Part shown: positions 7,837 through 15,754 of the stretch, piece by piece
Layout of the letters: each line of letters opens with the position of its first letter
Numbering within the stretch: position 1 is the first letter of the stretch
From: Alphaproteobacteria bacterium
GTDB taxonomy: Bacteria > Pseudomonadota > Alphaproteobacteria > Rs-D84
Direction: 5' to 3'
DNA: 37,810 bases
Assembly: GCA_017617915.1 (NCBI GenBank)
Contig: JAFZVH010000046.1
Coordinates: 1-37,810, forward strand
Position numbers and translations under genes: made by a program
The notes under the pieces: generated by a model
What the model was told of the DNA's origin: nothing
Seen by the model: only the letters and a program-made list of their open reading frames with translations
Database searches by the model: none

Positions 7837-9100
7837 TGCTCAAAAATGTTTGTTCTTTTTTTTCTTCGTTCCAACTGCATTTGCCGCCTTTCCAAGTGCC
7901 GCCAGCATCTTTGCAGTCGTTTTTTGCCTCTTTCTTTTCTTTTGTGGCTTTCCATCCGTTTAGGCTGGCACCAGATGACCACAAACCTGCCGCTGTTCCA
8001 AAGCCTGCACCCAGTGCCGCACCGGTTGCAGATTGCTGTTCGCGGGTGATGCGGTATGCGTTTTCTTTGTATGTTGTTACATCAACGCCGAACCAATCGG
8101 GTGTGCATTGAAATTTATTACCGGCATAAAGTTTCTTTGACGCAAGCGGTTTTTCAAAATCGCTTGACCAGAAATTCACAGTATAAACACAGTCTAGGGT
8201 GCGTTCGTCAAACATTGCCCCAAGGTCTTCGCAGGTGTGGCGCATCAGATTCCGCAGGGCGTACAGACGCTGTTCGTCTTTCTTTACCTGTCCAACTTTG
8301 ATGGTGCGTAATTCACTGAATACATCCATGAAACGCGCGGCCAAACCGCTGTCTTGTTCGCGGCACTCTTTGGCAATATTGGCGCACGCTGAAATCGCCT
8401 TGTCTTCTTGCGCCTTGGACAGGCAATTAGTAAGTGTGCCGCCGCAGGCTTCGGATATACAATTTGCATAGTTCGTACCGCAATTGATAACAGACTGATA
8501 ATAAGATAAACGCAAATTTGCATCACGATCCGCCAAAATTTCTGGCGCAAGCGCCGCAAACTCCGTCGCTGTACAGTTTGTTGTGTTGCGGCATAAATCT
8601 AGTTTCGAACCCCAGATTGTTGTGTTGTCTGTGGCGCAATCGGAAAAATCGTCACCGCATTTTTCTTGCATACAGGCGCGCAGACTGTTATTACAATTTG
8701 CCGCACCCGATGGTGTGGGATTGTTTGATGATGACCCACCATTGGAATTATTATAGGTAGCCATGTATTCTTGAATGGCGTTTGCCGAACCAGGGTCAGA
8801 ATTCAGCAAACTGGGACTTGAAATTTCCGCCATAGCATTGGCAAATGTCGTAGATTTATTGTCAACAATAATGGGTTCTTCTGGCATTTCTTCGATTTCT
8901 TCTTCAGTGTTCAAATCGTTTGAATTTGTCGCAGGTGTCTGAGTTATTGTGGCTGCGCGATTTTGTACGCGTGCCGCCGCCGCGCGATTTCCTGCTGTAG
9001 GGCGATTTACCACCGCTGCGCTTGCATCCAGTATAACCGGCAGTGTTGAAATAATGCCGATACAAGCATATTTATAAAAAAATCTAAACACTTGTTTCAT
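7808..9100 (-). CDS. Secreted Cys-rich glycine-zipper protein, 430 aa
   Basis: Signal peptide about 1-29 (ending DASAA), then an Arg/Ala-rich segment (NRAAAARVQNRAA) and an acidic Ser/Asn-rich linker. Cys modules: 136-155 (CNNSLRACMQEKCGDDFSDC) and 207-226 (CGTNYANCISEACGGTLTNC), the clearest form of the family motif C-x6-C-x4-C-G-x5-C. Residues 330-396 hold FQCTPDWFGV, a glycine zipper GAALGAGFGTAAG and a closing Cys, matching the 757 aa protein. The gene is 7 bases downstream of the 297 aa gene and is cotranscribed with it. It stops at TAA 7810-7808 directly after a G6 tract; see the tail ORF at 7495. Localisation at the periplasm or surface is inferred from the signal peptide and Cys content. 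Function unknown. Confidence 0.8.
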   Translation of the reverse strand: MKQVFRFFYKYACIGIISTLPVILDASAAVVNRPTAGNRAAAARVQNRAATITQTPATNSNDLNTEEEIEEMPEEPIIVDNKSTTFANAMAEISSPSLLNSDPGSANAIQEYMATYNNSNGGSSSNNPTPSGAANCNNSLRACMQEKCGDDFSDCATDNTTIWGSKLDLCRNTTNCTATEFAALAPEILADRDANLRLSYYQSVINCGTNYANCISEACGGTLTNCLSKAQEDKAISACANIAKECREQDSGLAARFMDVFSELRTIKVGQVKKDEQRLYALRNLMRHTCEDLGAMFDERTLDCVYTVNFWSSDFEKPLASKKLYAGNKFQCTPDWFGVDVTTYKENAYRITREQQSATGAALGAGFGTAAGLWSSGASLNGWKATKEKKEAKNDCKDAGGTWKGGKCSWNEEKKEQTFLSSGKKANGGG

Positions 9101-9107
9101 AGTGGTT

Positions 9108-10001
9108 TTACCTTGTGCCTTGGTTGGTGGAGGGTATATTTATAACTGTTCCTTTTGGTACCTTGATATTACCTGTCATGCCGTCGCATGCGGTTTTGTA
9201 ATGGGCGCAGAGTAATTCAGCAATTTTATCGTTAAAGGCACCCGTAAGAGTGTTTTTGCATTCTGTAAAATCCGTCTTTTTTTGACAGTTTGAAACAACG
9301 TTGTTCCATCTGTTTTTGCGTTCTGTTTGAATGTCTTGAACCAGTTCCCTAAGTTGTGTTTGTGCATTTGCAACACTCTTGTTGCGAGAGGTTTTGGTTT
9401 CGTTTTTTACCTTGTTGACATATTCATCGCAGCCCGTTGCCGCGGTTGCGCATTCTGCAATGATTCTGTCTAAATCTGAATCTTGGGTACACATTTCATA
9501 CCGGCGACCGCATTTTGTTTCGATGCAATTTTCCAATGTTTGTGTGCACTTTAGTTCAGAAGGTTTTTGTGTGGCGGTTGCTATGGCCTTGTCGGTTTGA
9601 ACGGTTGCACCGGCGGCCTTGCAAGATTGTTCTATCAATTTATCGTAAATATTTGAAACATCATCGGCGGTGCAATTACCGACCTTTTTAATGCATTCTG
9701 TGGTTGCCCAAATATAGCGTTTCCCAGGGTCAGATGGCGCAACGGCCAATTCTTTGTCGGTAAGAGCGTACTTGGAAGATTGCCCAACACTGATGTTTTT
9801 TAACCCTTGTTGTTTGGGCGGGGTGCCGGCCAGCGAGGTTCCGCAATATTGACAACGCGCCGCAGGATTCATGCCTATATTTATCGCGCAGGCGGAATCC
9901 AGACAACGTGTAATATTGGTCTGGGAACATTTTGGGGCAGCCGCGCAAACTGTTGGAATTACGCCAAAAAATACTGTCAAAAACAGATTTGAATGTTTCA
10001 T
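9108..10001 (-). CDS. Secreted Cys-rich protein, 297 aa, first gene of a two-gene operon
   Basis: Signal peptide about 1-21 (MKHSNLFLTVFFGVIPTVCAA). It carries about 20 Cys in the mature part, including the family motif CTQTLENCIETKCGRRYEMC (about residues 153-172) and an N-terminal cluster CSQTNITRCLDSAC with CQYC. It lacks the glycine zipper and the Arg-rich N-terminus of its larger relatives. A helical, Gln/Lys/Arg-rich middle (about 200-245) may form a coiled coil. AGGCAGGG precedes ATG 10001. The 430 aa gene follows after 7 bases, so the products probably work together. No known enzyme family recognised. Confidence 0.8.
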   Translation of the reverse strand: MKHSNLFLTVFFGVIPTVCAAAPKCSQTNITRCLDSACAINIGMNPAARCQYCGTSLAGTPPKQQGLKNISVGQSSKYALTDKELAVAPSDPGKRYIWATTECIKKVGNCTADDVSNIYDKLIEQSCKAAGATVQTDKAIATATQKPSELKCTQTLENCIETKCGRRYEMCTQDSDLDRIIAECATAATGCDEYVNKVKNETKTSRNKSVANAQTQLRELVQDIQTERKNRWNNVVSNCQKKTDFTECKNTLTGAFNDKIAELLCAHYKTACDGMTGNIKVPKGTVINIPSTNQGTR

Positions 10002-10023
10002 AAACCCTGCCTACTTCTTGCAT

Positions 10024-10052
10024 ATTTTATCAAAAAAACACATTTGTTGCAA
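10024..10052 (-). promoter_or_regulatory. Promoter of the Cys-rich operon
   Basis: On the - strand TTGCAA (10052-10047), 17-base spacer, TAAAAT (10029-10024). It lies back to back with the + strand promoter at 10074; the two -35 boxes are 21 bases apart, so a shared regulator could act on both. Confidence 0.65.
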
Positions 10053-10073
10053 ATCTTATTTATACATATATGC

Positions 10074-10101
10074 TTGACAATGATAAAATATTGTCTATAA
10101 T
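10074..10101 (+). promoter_or_regulatory. Promoter of the 178 aa membrane protein gene
   Basis: Perfect TTGACA (10074-10079), 16-base spacer, perfect TATAAT (10096-10101). Start near 10108, with AAAGGGAAAAG before ATG 10147. Confidence 0.85.
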
Positions 10102-10146
10102 ATTAAGTGTAAAACAAGAACCTAATATAAACAAAAGGGAAAAGAA

Positions 10147-10683
10147 ATGGCAAACAGAAAAAAAATATATCCAGAAACATGGGTCTTTGCGGGCTCGGTT
10201 GTGGTTGGTGCGTTGATAATTGCGCTTGGGATGCGTGGATGCAAAGGTTGTTCAGATTGTAATGACCAGACCGTATACGGTTCTAAGGCAAAGGCTGATA
10301 CTGTTGTGGTGAACAAAAGTACTGTTACGATAAACGGTAATAATAATGTTGTTAACATCAATCAAAATATCAACACTGGTGCGCATGGTGTAATAAACAA
10401 CACTCCTTGTGCAAAACCGGCGGTGAAGAAAACAGCACAGCCAAAAGCAAAATCGGAACCAAAACCGACTAAGAGCGAAACAAAGGTGGCAAATGCTGAT
10501 GTTATAATCGTTGATTGCTATGGCAATCTGACACGTAAAACCCAAAAGGTGTATTATAGAAATGTGGATGGACAGACTGTTGTAGACAGCATTGTCGATG
10601 TCAAAAAAGCCGCAGAGGCTTTGCGTGCAATCGATACGTGCAACTGCATCAAAAGTGACAGTTTGGTTGTAAGAAGCAAATAG
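10147..10683 (+). CDS. Single-pass membrane protein with Cys cluster and Asn-rich segment
   Basis: 178 aa, not recognised. A basic start (MANRKKIYPE) precedes one membrane helix (about 12-29, WVFAGSVVVGALIIALGM), followed at once by CKGCSDC. Residues ~52-80 are a polar beta-prone stretch with repeated Asn and Val (TVTINGNNNVVNINQNINTG), like short beta-solenoid turns. A Lys/Pro/Ala-rich linker comes next, then a small C-terminal domain with Cys 134, 162 and 164 (DTCNCIK). Topology by the positive-inside rule puts the Cys parts in the periplasm. It is divergently transcribed from the Cys-rich operon and ends in its own terminator. Confidence 0.75.
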   Translation: MANRKKIYPETWVFAGSVVVGALIIALGMRGCKGCSDCNDQTVYGSKAKADTVVVNKSTVTINGNNNVVNINQNINTGAHGVINNTPCAKPAVKKTAQPKAKSEPKPTKSETKVANADVIIVDCYGNLTRKTQKVYYRNVDGQTVVDSIVDVKKAAEALRAIDTCNCIKSDSLVVRSK

Positions 10684-10709
10684 TCTTGTAACAAGTGAAT
10701 GTATAAAAC

Positions 10710-10739
10710 GTCGGGATCAACAGTCCCGACTTGTTTTTT
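10710..10739 (+). terminator. Intrinsic terminator
   Basis: GTCGGGA (10710-10716) pairs with TCCCGAC (10724-10730) over a 7-base loop, followed by TTGTTTTTT. Confidence 0.9.
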
Positions 10740-10743
10740 CCCC

Positions 10744-10773
10744 TAGACTTGGTGTGGCGGATTGTGTTAAAAT
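10744..10773 (+). promoter_or_regulatory. Possible promoter of the 1108 aa gene
   Basis: TAAAAT (10768-10773) with only a weak -35 (TAGACT, 10744-10749, 18-base spacer). Start would be near 10780, giving a 13-base leader with TAGGA next to ATG 10793. Confidence 0.4.
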
Positions 10774-10792
10774 GTCTGCATAGAGTGTAGGA

Positions 10793-13700
10793 ATGAATTT
10801 CGCCAAAACAAGTGTTTTTACATTGTGTTTTGCGCCGCTGGCGTTGCATGCGGCCGATGATTTTACAATGTCTGCGCAAGTGTTGGCGGCGGCGCGTGCC
10901 GGTAATGCACGTCAAGTGCAGATTCTTGTCAACAGTGGCGCCAATGTCAATTTTGTTGATGCAACTGGTTTATCTTTGGTTTGTACTGCACTTATGAACA
11001 ATGATATGACGGCGGTACAAATATTGCAATCTTATGGTGCAGATTCTTCCACTTGTGATACCCAAATAAAGACATACAAGGCGAAAAATACACCACAACA
11101 GACAGGAGGTTTTTTTAGTGGTCTGTCTACAACCCAAGGTATGGTTTTGACTGGGGCGGTTGCCGCAGCGGCGATTGGTGGTGTCGTTTTATTGACAGAT
11201 GTATTTGACCATGACAACGATAATAATACCACTGGGGGTTCTTCGGGCGGCGGGTCGTCTGGTGGTGGGTCTTCAACAACCAGTGGCACTGCGTGGTCGG
11301 CGGGCGCGTTGCCGTATGGTCCATCTATGGTGAATGCTGCGCAAGAAAGCGCCAATTATGCGAATAATTTGGCATATTATGCACCATCTGACGAAGAGAG
11401 TATTTTGTATCAGAATTTTTATCTGATGAACCATAATCCAAATTTGAACTATAACTATTTATTGTTGATGCGTGGCTATTCGCCGCTGGCGCGCGGGTAT
11501 TTGGGGCAAAGAACTTTACGAAATCCGACCAGTCATGCGCCATTGGCGTTACGTGATTCTAATGGTGATTGGCTATATTCTTATGGGGCGTGGTCTGTTC
11601 AAGGTGGGCGACCGGTGAATGTTGCGCTGGTGACCGCGAATGGAATAAACGCTGCGGCCGATACATCGTTGGAAAATAAATTTTTGGTTTGGGCGGGCGT
11701 AAATACTGATGGCACACCCAGCCCAGCAAGCGCAGAAACGATTTACAGCAAGTATTACAATAATTTGCTGACCCCAGATGGTGCCAACGAGCCAGAAATC
11801 GAAGAAGATACCAGTTTCGATTTGTCCGGTTCTGGAACGGCGATACATAATACTGCGGCATCAGACAGTGATAATATGTTGGCAAAGATTGTCGGTGGTA
11901 ATGATGCGGGCTATGCAAATGCAGATTTCTTTGGTTTTATGCCGAATGGACAAATGACGATATATCGTACCGGTGGCGGGGCAGGGGCCACAGATTATAA
12001 AAATTATTCTGCAATTTTGGATGCCGCAGTTCGAAAACTTGATTTGGCGAATGGGCGCAGCAAAGTTTCGGTAATTGCAAATCTGGACGTGATTGAGCCA
12101 TTGCACGAAACGGAAGCCAAGACAATAAATGATTTGCTGTCCGTTGCGGCGACTGACTATAAAACAACTTTCGCGGAATTTGTTGGTGCGGCATATGGTA
12201 CAAATGATATAAATGATTTGCCTGCGGACAAAGCGACGAGTTTTTTTAATAATCTGGGTTCCTTGTATACTCCACTAACTGTGTTTTCAACAGGCGCGTC
12301 CAAGACGGATAGTACTTATTCTGGCGCATATAAGCTTGCGACCTTTGAAAATGCGGCGCCATTGGTTTATGCTAATTCAAATCATTTGTTTATGTCGGTT
12401 GTCGCGGTTGGTTCTTTGACGCCAAACGGAACAATTGCGGCAAATACTGCCGGGAACCAAAATCAGTATGAACTGTCAAAATGGCAAGACACCGCGTCAG
12501 GAAACTATTATAAATCGCGTGTTTGCGGAATTGCGGGCGCCGGCAGTGCAAACATTGACCCTTGGTGTTTTGCGGCGGTTGGTTTGACGGATGAAATGGC
12601 AACTGCGGCGGCGGCAGGTGCGGCGGGTGTGTTGATGTCTGCGTTTGATTATATGACCCCCCAAGAAATATTTACACTTTTGGCACTGACGGCGGACGGG
12701 CCTTTGATGGCGCGCACTACGGCGGGCGCATCGCTTACATCCACAGAATTGCTAAGTTATTTACAGGGACAATATGATATGCCGAACGAATATCAGTTCC
12801 GTATAGATAACGGTGAAGACTATATGGATGTGTTTAAGGAAGTTTACGGCTATGGTGTTATAAACCTTGAACGCGCGACAACACCTGGAACAAATTTGTT
12901 TTTCTATGATGGAACAAAAATTATATCGACATCAGGCAACGCCTATTGGCGTGCGGCGGCAAATACAGGTTTGCGTACATCATCTGCCTTGAATATAGGA
13001 CGCGTTGCGGTTGACACTGCGGCATATGATGTTTTGGAAAGCGTTGATGGTTCAATGAGTTTGCCGCGCATTTGGAAAAACAGTTTTACCTTGGGTGATG
13101 ATGGGCGTCATGCGTTGTATATGGGCGATGTCTTGGGCGATTTGAAAACACGTGCGGCGGATGATGATACAGTACAGTTTGGTGATTTTGCGTTTAGTTT
13201 GACGCGCAGCCCGCGTGCATACAATGATGCGTTTGGTGGGCTTGATAATATGCGCCTTAGTTATACTAATGCAAATTGGAATTTGGCGGTAGATTACCAA
13301 CATTATTTGACGAACGGTGAATCGCGGTTCTATGGAATGTCGAATCCTGTTTTGAATTTGGCATCGAATGCAATTTCTGGCGGTGCTAATTACAGAGCAG
13401 GTAAATGGTCCTTTGGTGGTCGCGCGTTTTCTGGTGTAATTACTGACGAAGGATTGTTGCAGACCGATCCAACAATTTTATCAGAATACGAACCGATGCG
13501 TTTGGGCTTGATGTCTGGTGCGGCGGCGGAACTGGGATGGCGTGATGCGAATTTTGGTTTGATGACTTCGTTTGGTGCAGTGTGTGAAAATAATACAGTT
13601 CTTGGTGCGTATGCAACGGGTCTGATGGGAATAGATGCGACAGATACGAATTATGTTGATATAGACGCGTTCTGGCGGCCGACCGATTCAGTTCGGTTGC

Positions 13701-14119
13701 GCGCGCGCGCGACCTTTGCGCGCAGTGATGTTGATATGCGTTATGGTACCCAGATGGCGTTGTCGCCACTTGCTTCAAACGCGTTTGCGTTGGGCGCAGA
13801 TATCGCGAATTGGTCGTTTGGTGCATCAATGCCTTTGGCGGTGACAAACGGTGCGGCGCATATGGCGTATGCAGATTATGAAATAATAACAGATGAAAAC
13901 GGACATTATGATTTGGCGATTCGTGATATGGGAACGCAACGAATCGATATGGCGGCGCATTCGCGTGAAGTTCGATTGAACGCAATATATCGTCATCGCT
14001 TTGGTGAATTCACAGATGGTGCACTTGGGTTTATCTATCGCATTCATCCGAATCATACTTCAGAGTTTGGAAACGAATCGGTATTCATGATGAAGCTGAC
14101 ACACGCACTTGGAATTTAA
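10793..14119 (+). CDS. Ankyrin + inactive S8-like passenger + beta-barrel autotransporter-like protein
   Basis: 1108 aa. Signal peptide 1-20 (ends LALHA). Residues ~25-90 are two ankyrin-type repeats (AARAGNARQVQILVNSGANV; NNDMTAVQILQSYGAD). A hydrophobic Gly/Ala segment (117-135) and a Gly/Ser linker (148-162) follow. Residues ~240-700 follow the S8 subtilase layout: strand VNVALVTANGI (276-286), VVAVGSLTPNGTIA (536-549), the Cys pair CGI...WCFAAVG (578-598), the helix EMATAAAAGAAGVLM (601-615) and YGYGVINLERA (686-696). The catalytic Asp, His and Ser positions are not conserved: the GTSMA motif reads TDEMA here. The last ~330 residues alternate like a beta-barrel (WNLAVDYQHYL, WSFGGRAFSG, VRLRARATFA), fitting an outer-membrane autotransporter domain, although the last residue is Ile and not Phe. 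Probably a surface-exposed pseudo-protease; role unknown. Confidence 0.75.
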   Translation: MNFAKTSVFTLCFAPLALHAADDFTMSAQVLAAARAGNARQVQILVNSGANVNFVDATGLSLVCTALMNNDMTAVQILQSYGADSSTCDTQIKTYKAKNTPQQTGGFFSGLSTTQGMVLTGAVAAAAIGGVVLLTDVFDHDNDNNTTGGSSGGGSSGGGSSTTSGTAWSAGALPYGPSMVNAAQESANYANNLAYYAPSDEESILYQNFYLMNHNPNLNYNYLLLMRGYSPLARGYLGQRTLRNPTSHAPLALRDSNGDWLYSYGAWSVQGGRPVNVALVTANGINAAADTSLENKFLVWAGVNTDGTPSPASAETIYSKYYNNLLTPDGANEPEIEEDTSFDLSGSGTAIHNTAASDSDNMLAKIVGGNDAGYANADFFGFMPNGQMTIYRTGGGAGATDYKNYSAILDAAVRKLDLANGRSKVSVIANLDVIEPLHETEAKTINDLLSVAATDYKTTFAEFVGAAYGTNDINDLPADKATSFFNNLGSLYTPLTVFSTGASKTDSTYSGAYKLATFENAAPLVYANSNHLFMSVVAVGSLTPNGTIAANTAGNQNQYELSKWQDTASGNYYKSRVCGIAGAGSANIDPWCFAAVGLTDEMATAAAAGAAGVLMSAFDYMTPQEIFTLLALTADGPLMARTTAGASLTSTELLSYLQGQYDMPNEYQFRIDNGEDYMDVFKEVYGYGVINLERATTPGTNLFFYDGTKIISTSGNAYWRAAANTGLRTSSALNIGRVAVDTAAYDVLESVDGSMSLPRIWKNSFTLGDDGRHALYMGDVLGDLKTRAADDDTVQFGDFAFSLTRSPRAYNDAFGGLDNMRLSYTNANWNLAVDYQHYLTNGESRFYGMSNPVLNLASNAISGGANYRAGKWSFGGRAFSGVITDEGLLQTDPTILSEYEPMRLGLMSGAAAELGWRDANFGLMTSFGAVCENNTVLGAYATGLMGIDATDTNYVDIDAFWRPTDSVRLRARATFARSDVDMRYGTQMALSPLASNAFALGADIANWSFGASMPLAVTNGAAHMAYADYEIITDENGHYDLAIRDMGTQRIDMAAHSREVRLNAIYRHRFGEFTDGALGFIYRIHPNHTSEFGNESVFMMKLTHALGI

Positions 14120-14132
14120 GCAGATAAAAAAC

Positions 14133-14160
14133 GGGCGCGTTTGCGCCCATTTATTTTTTT
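14133..14160. terminator. Bidirectional terminator between convergent genes
   Basis: GGGCGC-GTTT-GCGCCC (14133-14148) has ATTTATTTTTTT on the + side and GTTTTTTATC on the - side, so it can end both the 1108 aa gene and the DUF1015 gene. Confidence 0.85.
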
Positions 14161-14168
14161 GCCAATTT

Positions 14169-15407
14169 TTATGACAATTTGTGAATCACTAAACCGCTGC
14201 GCAGTTTTGGTTCAAACCAAGTTGTCTTTGGTGGCATAATGTTGCCAGTGTCGGCGATGTCGATAATCTGGCGCATTGTGACGGGGTACAGTGCGAACGC
14301 CGCAACCATTTCGCCGCTGTCAACGCGCTTTTGCAGTTCGCCCAAACCGCGGATGCCGCCAACGAAATCGATTCGTTTGCTGGTGCGCAGGTCGCCCAAA
14401 TTCAAGATTTTATCGAATACTAAATTGGACAGGACCGTTACATCCAATACACCGATTGGATCGTTATCGTTATATGTTCCTTCGCGTGCGGTCAGTGAAT
14501 ACCATTTGCCGTTCAGGTACATACCAAAGTTATGCAACTTTGTTGGCTTGTAAATTTCGGCGCCCATTTCCTTTACTTCAAAGGACTTTGAGAGTTCCGC
14601 CAAGAATTGTTCCGGTGTCAGCCCATTCAGGTCTTTGACAACGCGGTTATAGTCGATAACTTTCAACTGGCTTTCTGGGAAAATCACCGCCAAGAAATAG
14701 TTGTATTCTTCATCGCCAGTGTGATTCGGATTTTGTTCGCGTTTTTCTGCACCAACGCGTGCCGCGGCGGCAGTGCGATGGTGGCCGTCTGCGACATACA
14801 TTGCCGGAATGTTCTTGAATATTTCTGTGATGCGTGCGTTGATTGCATCATCATCGATGACCCAGAAAGTGTGGCCGAAACCATCGGCGGCGACAAAGTC
14901 GTATTCTGGTTCGTGTGTTTTGACAAAGTTTTCCACGATTTCGTTCATTTCCGCAACATCAGGATACGCAAAGAACACAGGTTCAATGTTTGCGTTTTGG
15001 ATACGCACGTGAATCATACGATCGTCTTCTTTGTCTTTGCGGGTCAGTTCGTGCTTTTTGATTTTGCCGGTCATATAGTCGTCAACATTTGCGGCGGCAA
15101 CCAAACCATACTGTGTCCGGCCGTCCATAGTTTGCGCATAAATGTAGTACATTTCTTTATTGTCTTGTTTCAGCCAACCGCGTTCCTGCCACAGTTTGAA
15201 ATTTTCGACGGCTTTGTCATAAACGGGTTGACTATGTTCGTCGGCAATCGGGTCAAAATCGATTTCTGGTTTAATGATATGCAGCAAAGATTTTTCGCCG
15301 GCCTCGGCCTTGGCTTCGACCGAGTTCAAAACATCATATGGACGTGAAGCAACTTCGGCGGCCAGTTCGCGTGGCGGACGCACACCTGCAAATGGTTTTA
15401 TTTTCAT
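14169..15407 (-). CDS. DUF1015 family protein
   Basis: 412 aa, a full-length DUF1015 protein. The start, MKIKPFAGVRPPRELAAEVASRPYD, is the family's typical N-terminus. Other typical segments are HIIKPEIDF, YIYAQTMDGRTQYGLVAAA, the YVADGHHRTAAA motif (about residue 210) and IRGLGELQKRVDSGEMVAAFALYPVT. The HHR motif resembles ParB/sulfiredoxin-like folds, but no reaction is established for the family as far as I know. The protein has no signal peptide, so it is cytosolic. AGGAG lies 8 bases before the ATG. It is monocistronic, convergent with the 1108 aa gene. Confidence 0.9.
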   Translation of the reverse strand: MKIKPFAGVRPPRELAAEVASRPYDVLNSVEAKAEAGEKSLLHIIKPEIDFDPIADEHSQPVYDKAVENFKLWQERGWLKQDNKEMYYIYAQTMDGRTQYGLVAAANVDDYMTGKIKKHELTRKDKEDDRMIHVRIQNANIEPVFFAYPDVAEMNEIVENFVKTHEPEYDFVAADGFGHTFWVIDDDAINARITEIFKNIPAMYVADGHHRTAAAARVGAEKREQNPNHTGDEEYNYFLAVIFPESQLKVIDYNRVVKDLNGLTPEQFLAELSKSFEVKEMGAEIYKPTKLHNFGMYLNGKWYSLTAREGTYNDNDPIGVLDVTVLSNLVFDKILNLGDLRTSKRIDFVGGIRGLGELQKRVDSGEMVAAFALYPVTMRQIIDIADTGNIMPPKTTWFEPKLRSGLVIHKLS

Positions 15408-15441
15408 AGGGGTTATCTCCTTTTTTTGTTAAAGCGCAGTG

Positions 15442-15469
15442 ATTATAAACCTTTTTTTGCAAAAGGCAA
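15442..15469 (-). promoter_or_regulatory. Promoter of the DUF1015 gene
   Basis: On the - strand TTGCCT (15469-15464), 16-base spacer, perfect TATAAT (15447-15442). The leader of about 28 bases contains AAAGGAG. Confidence 0.65.
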
Positions 15470-15535
15470 TAATTGGGGTGATTTTTTGCATAAAAGTTGA
15501 TAAATTCGGCAAAAATTTCTTTACCTGTGCGGATT

Positions 15536-15598
15536 ACTGCGGTAACTCCGTGCAGTACTACTCCGACTTCCGGTCGGGCGTTTTCGGGTCTGTCGCCC
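15536..15598. other. Block of three consecutive stem-loops in the 15408-15754 gap
   Basis: ACTGC/GCAGT (15536-15556), CCGAC/GTCGG (15563-15577) and GGGCG/CGCCC (15576-15598, sharing two bases with the previous stem). No T-run follows on either strand. It could be a small structured RNA or a degraded repeat. A 99-codon open frame crosses it on the - strand but runs into the DUF1015 gene and is not convincing. Confidence 0.4.
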
Positions 15599-15626
15599 AA
15601 TAAATTTTGATTGTTTTTGTTTTGAT

Positions 15627-15655
15627 TCGTCACCCCGCTGAAAAGCGGGGTCTCG
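15627..15655. repeat. REP-like palindrome (CGTCACCCCGCT type)
   Basis: CCCCGCT-GAAA-AGCGGGG (15633-15650) is a perfect 7-bp stem with a GNRA loop, flanked by CGTCA and TCTCGG. Palindromes of the form CGTCAxCCCGxx...xxCGGGxTC are abundant dispersed repeats in many alphaproteobacteria. This assignment is by resemblance. Confidence 0.6.
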
Positions 15656-15658
15656 GCG

Positions 15659-15720
15659 TAGTGTTAGTGGCTGGTGTTAGTTCCCCTCTGGCTAGAGGGG
15701 TGCCCGCAGGGCGGGGTGTC
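15659..15720. repeat. Dispersed repeat with CCCCTCT hairpin
   Basis: The 23 bases 15659-15681 match 2971-2993 (about 20 of 23). A perfect hairpin CCCCTCT-GGCT-AGAGGGG (15683-15700) and GCCCGCAGGGC (15702-15712) follow. Together with the neighbouring palindromes this gap is packed with repeat elements. Confidence 0.6.
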
Positions 15721-15721
15721 G

Positions 15722-15750
15722 CAAAAATCCCCTTCTTGATAAGAAGGGGA
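15722..15750 (-). terminator. Terminator of the choloylglycine hydrolase-family gene
   Basis: On the - strand TCCCCTTCTT-ATC-AAGAAGGGGA (15750-15728) is a 10-bp stem followed by TTTTTG. It begins 5 bases after the stop. Confidence 0.9.
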
Positions 15751-15754
15751 ATTG

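Noticed and set aside
7752-7982. Alternative -1 frame tail after the G6 tract (basic, Arg/Lys/Gln-rich)
   Set aside because: It would need an added G, stops after about 20 further codons, and has no repeat or linker continuity, unlike the +1 frame.
7573-8111. Overlapping + strand frames opposite the Cys-rich gene and its repeat tail
   Set aside because: They mirror the 63-bp repeat and the antisense of the 430 aa gene; no ribosome binding site or promoter supports them.
14607-15347. 246-codon frame antisense to DUF1015
   Set aside because: It is a shadow of a well-supported gene, low in complexity (Phe/Val/Ile rich), with no start signal.
15334-15633. 99-codon frame on the - strand upstream of DUF1015
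   Set aside because: It overlaps the DUF1015 start, crosses stem-loops and that gene's promoter, and has no convincing protein features.
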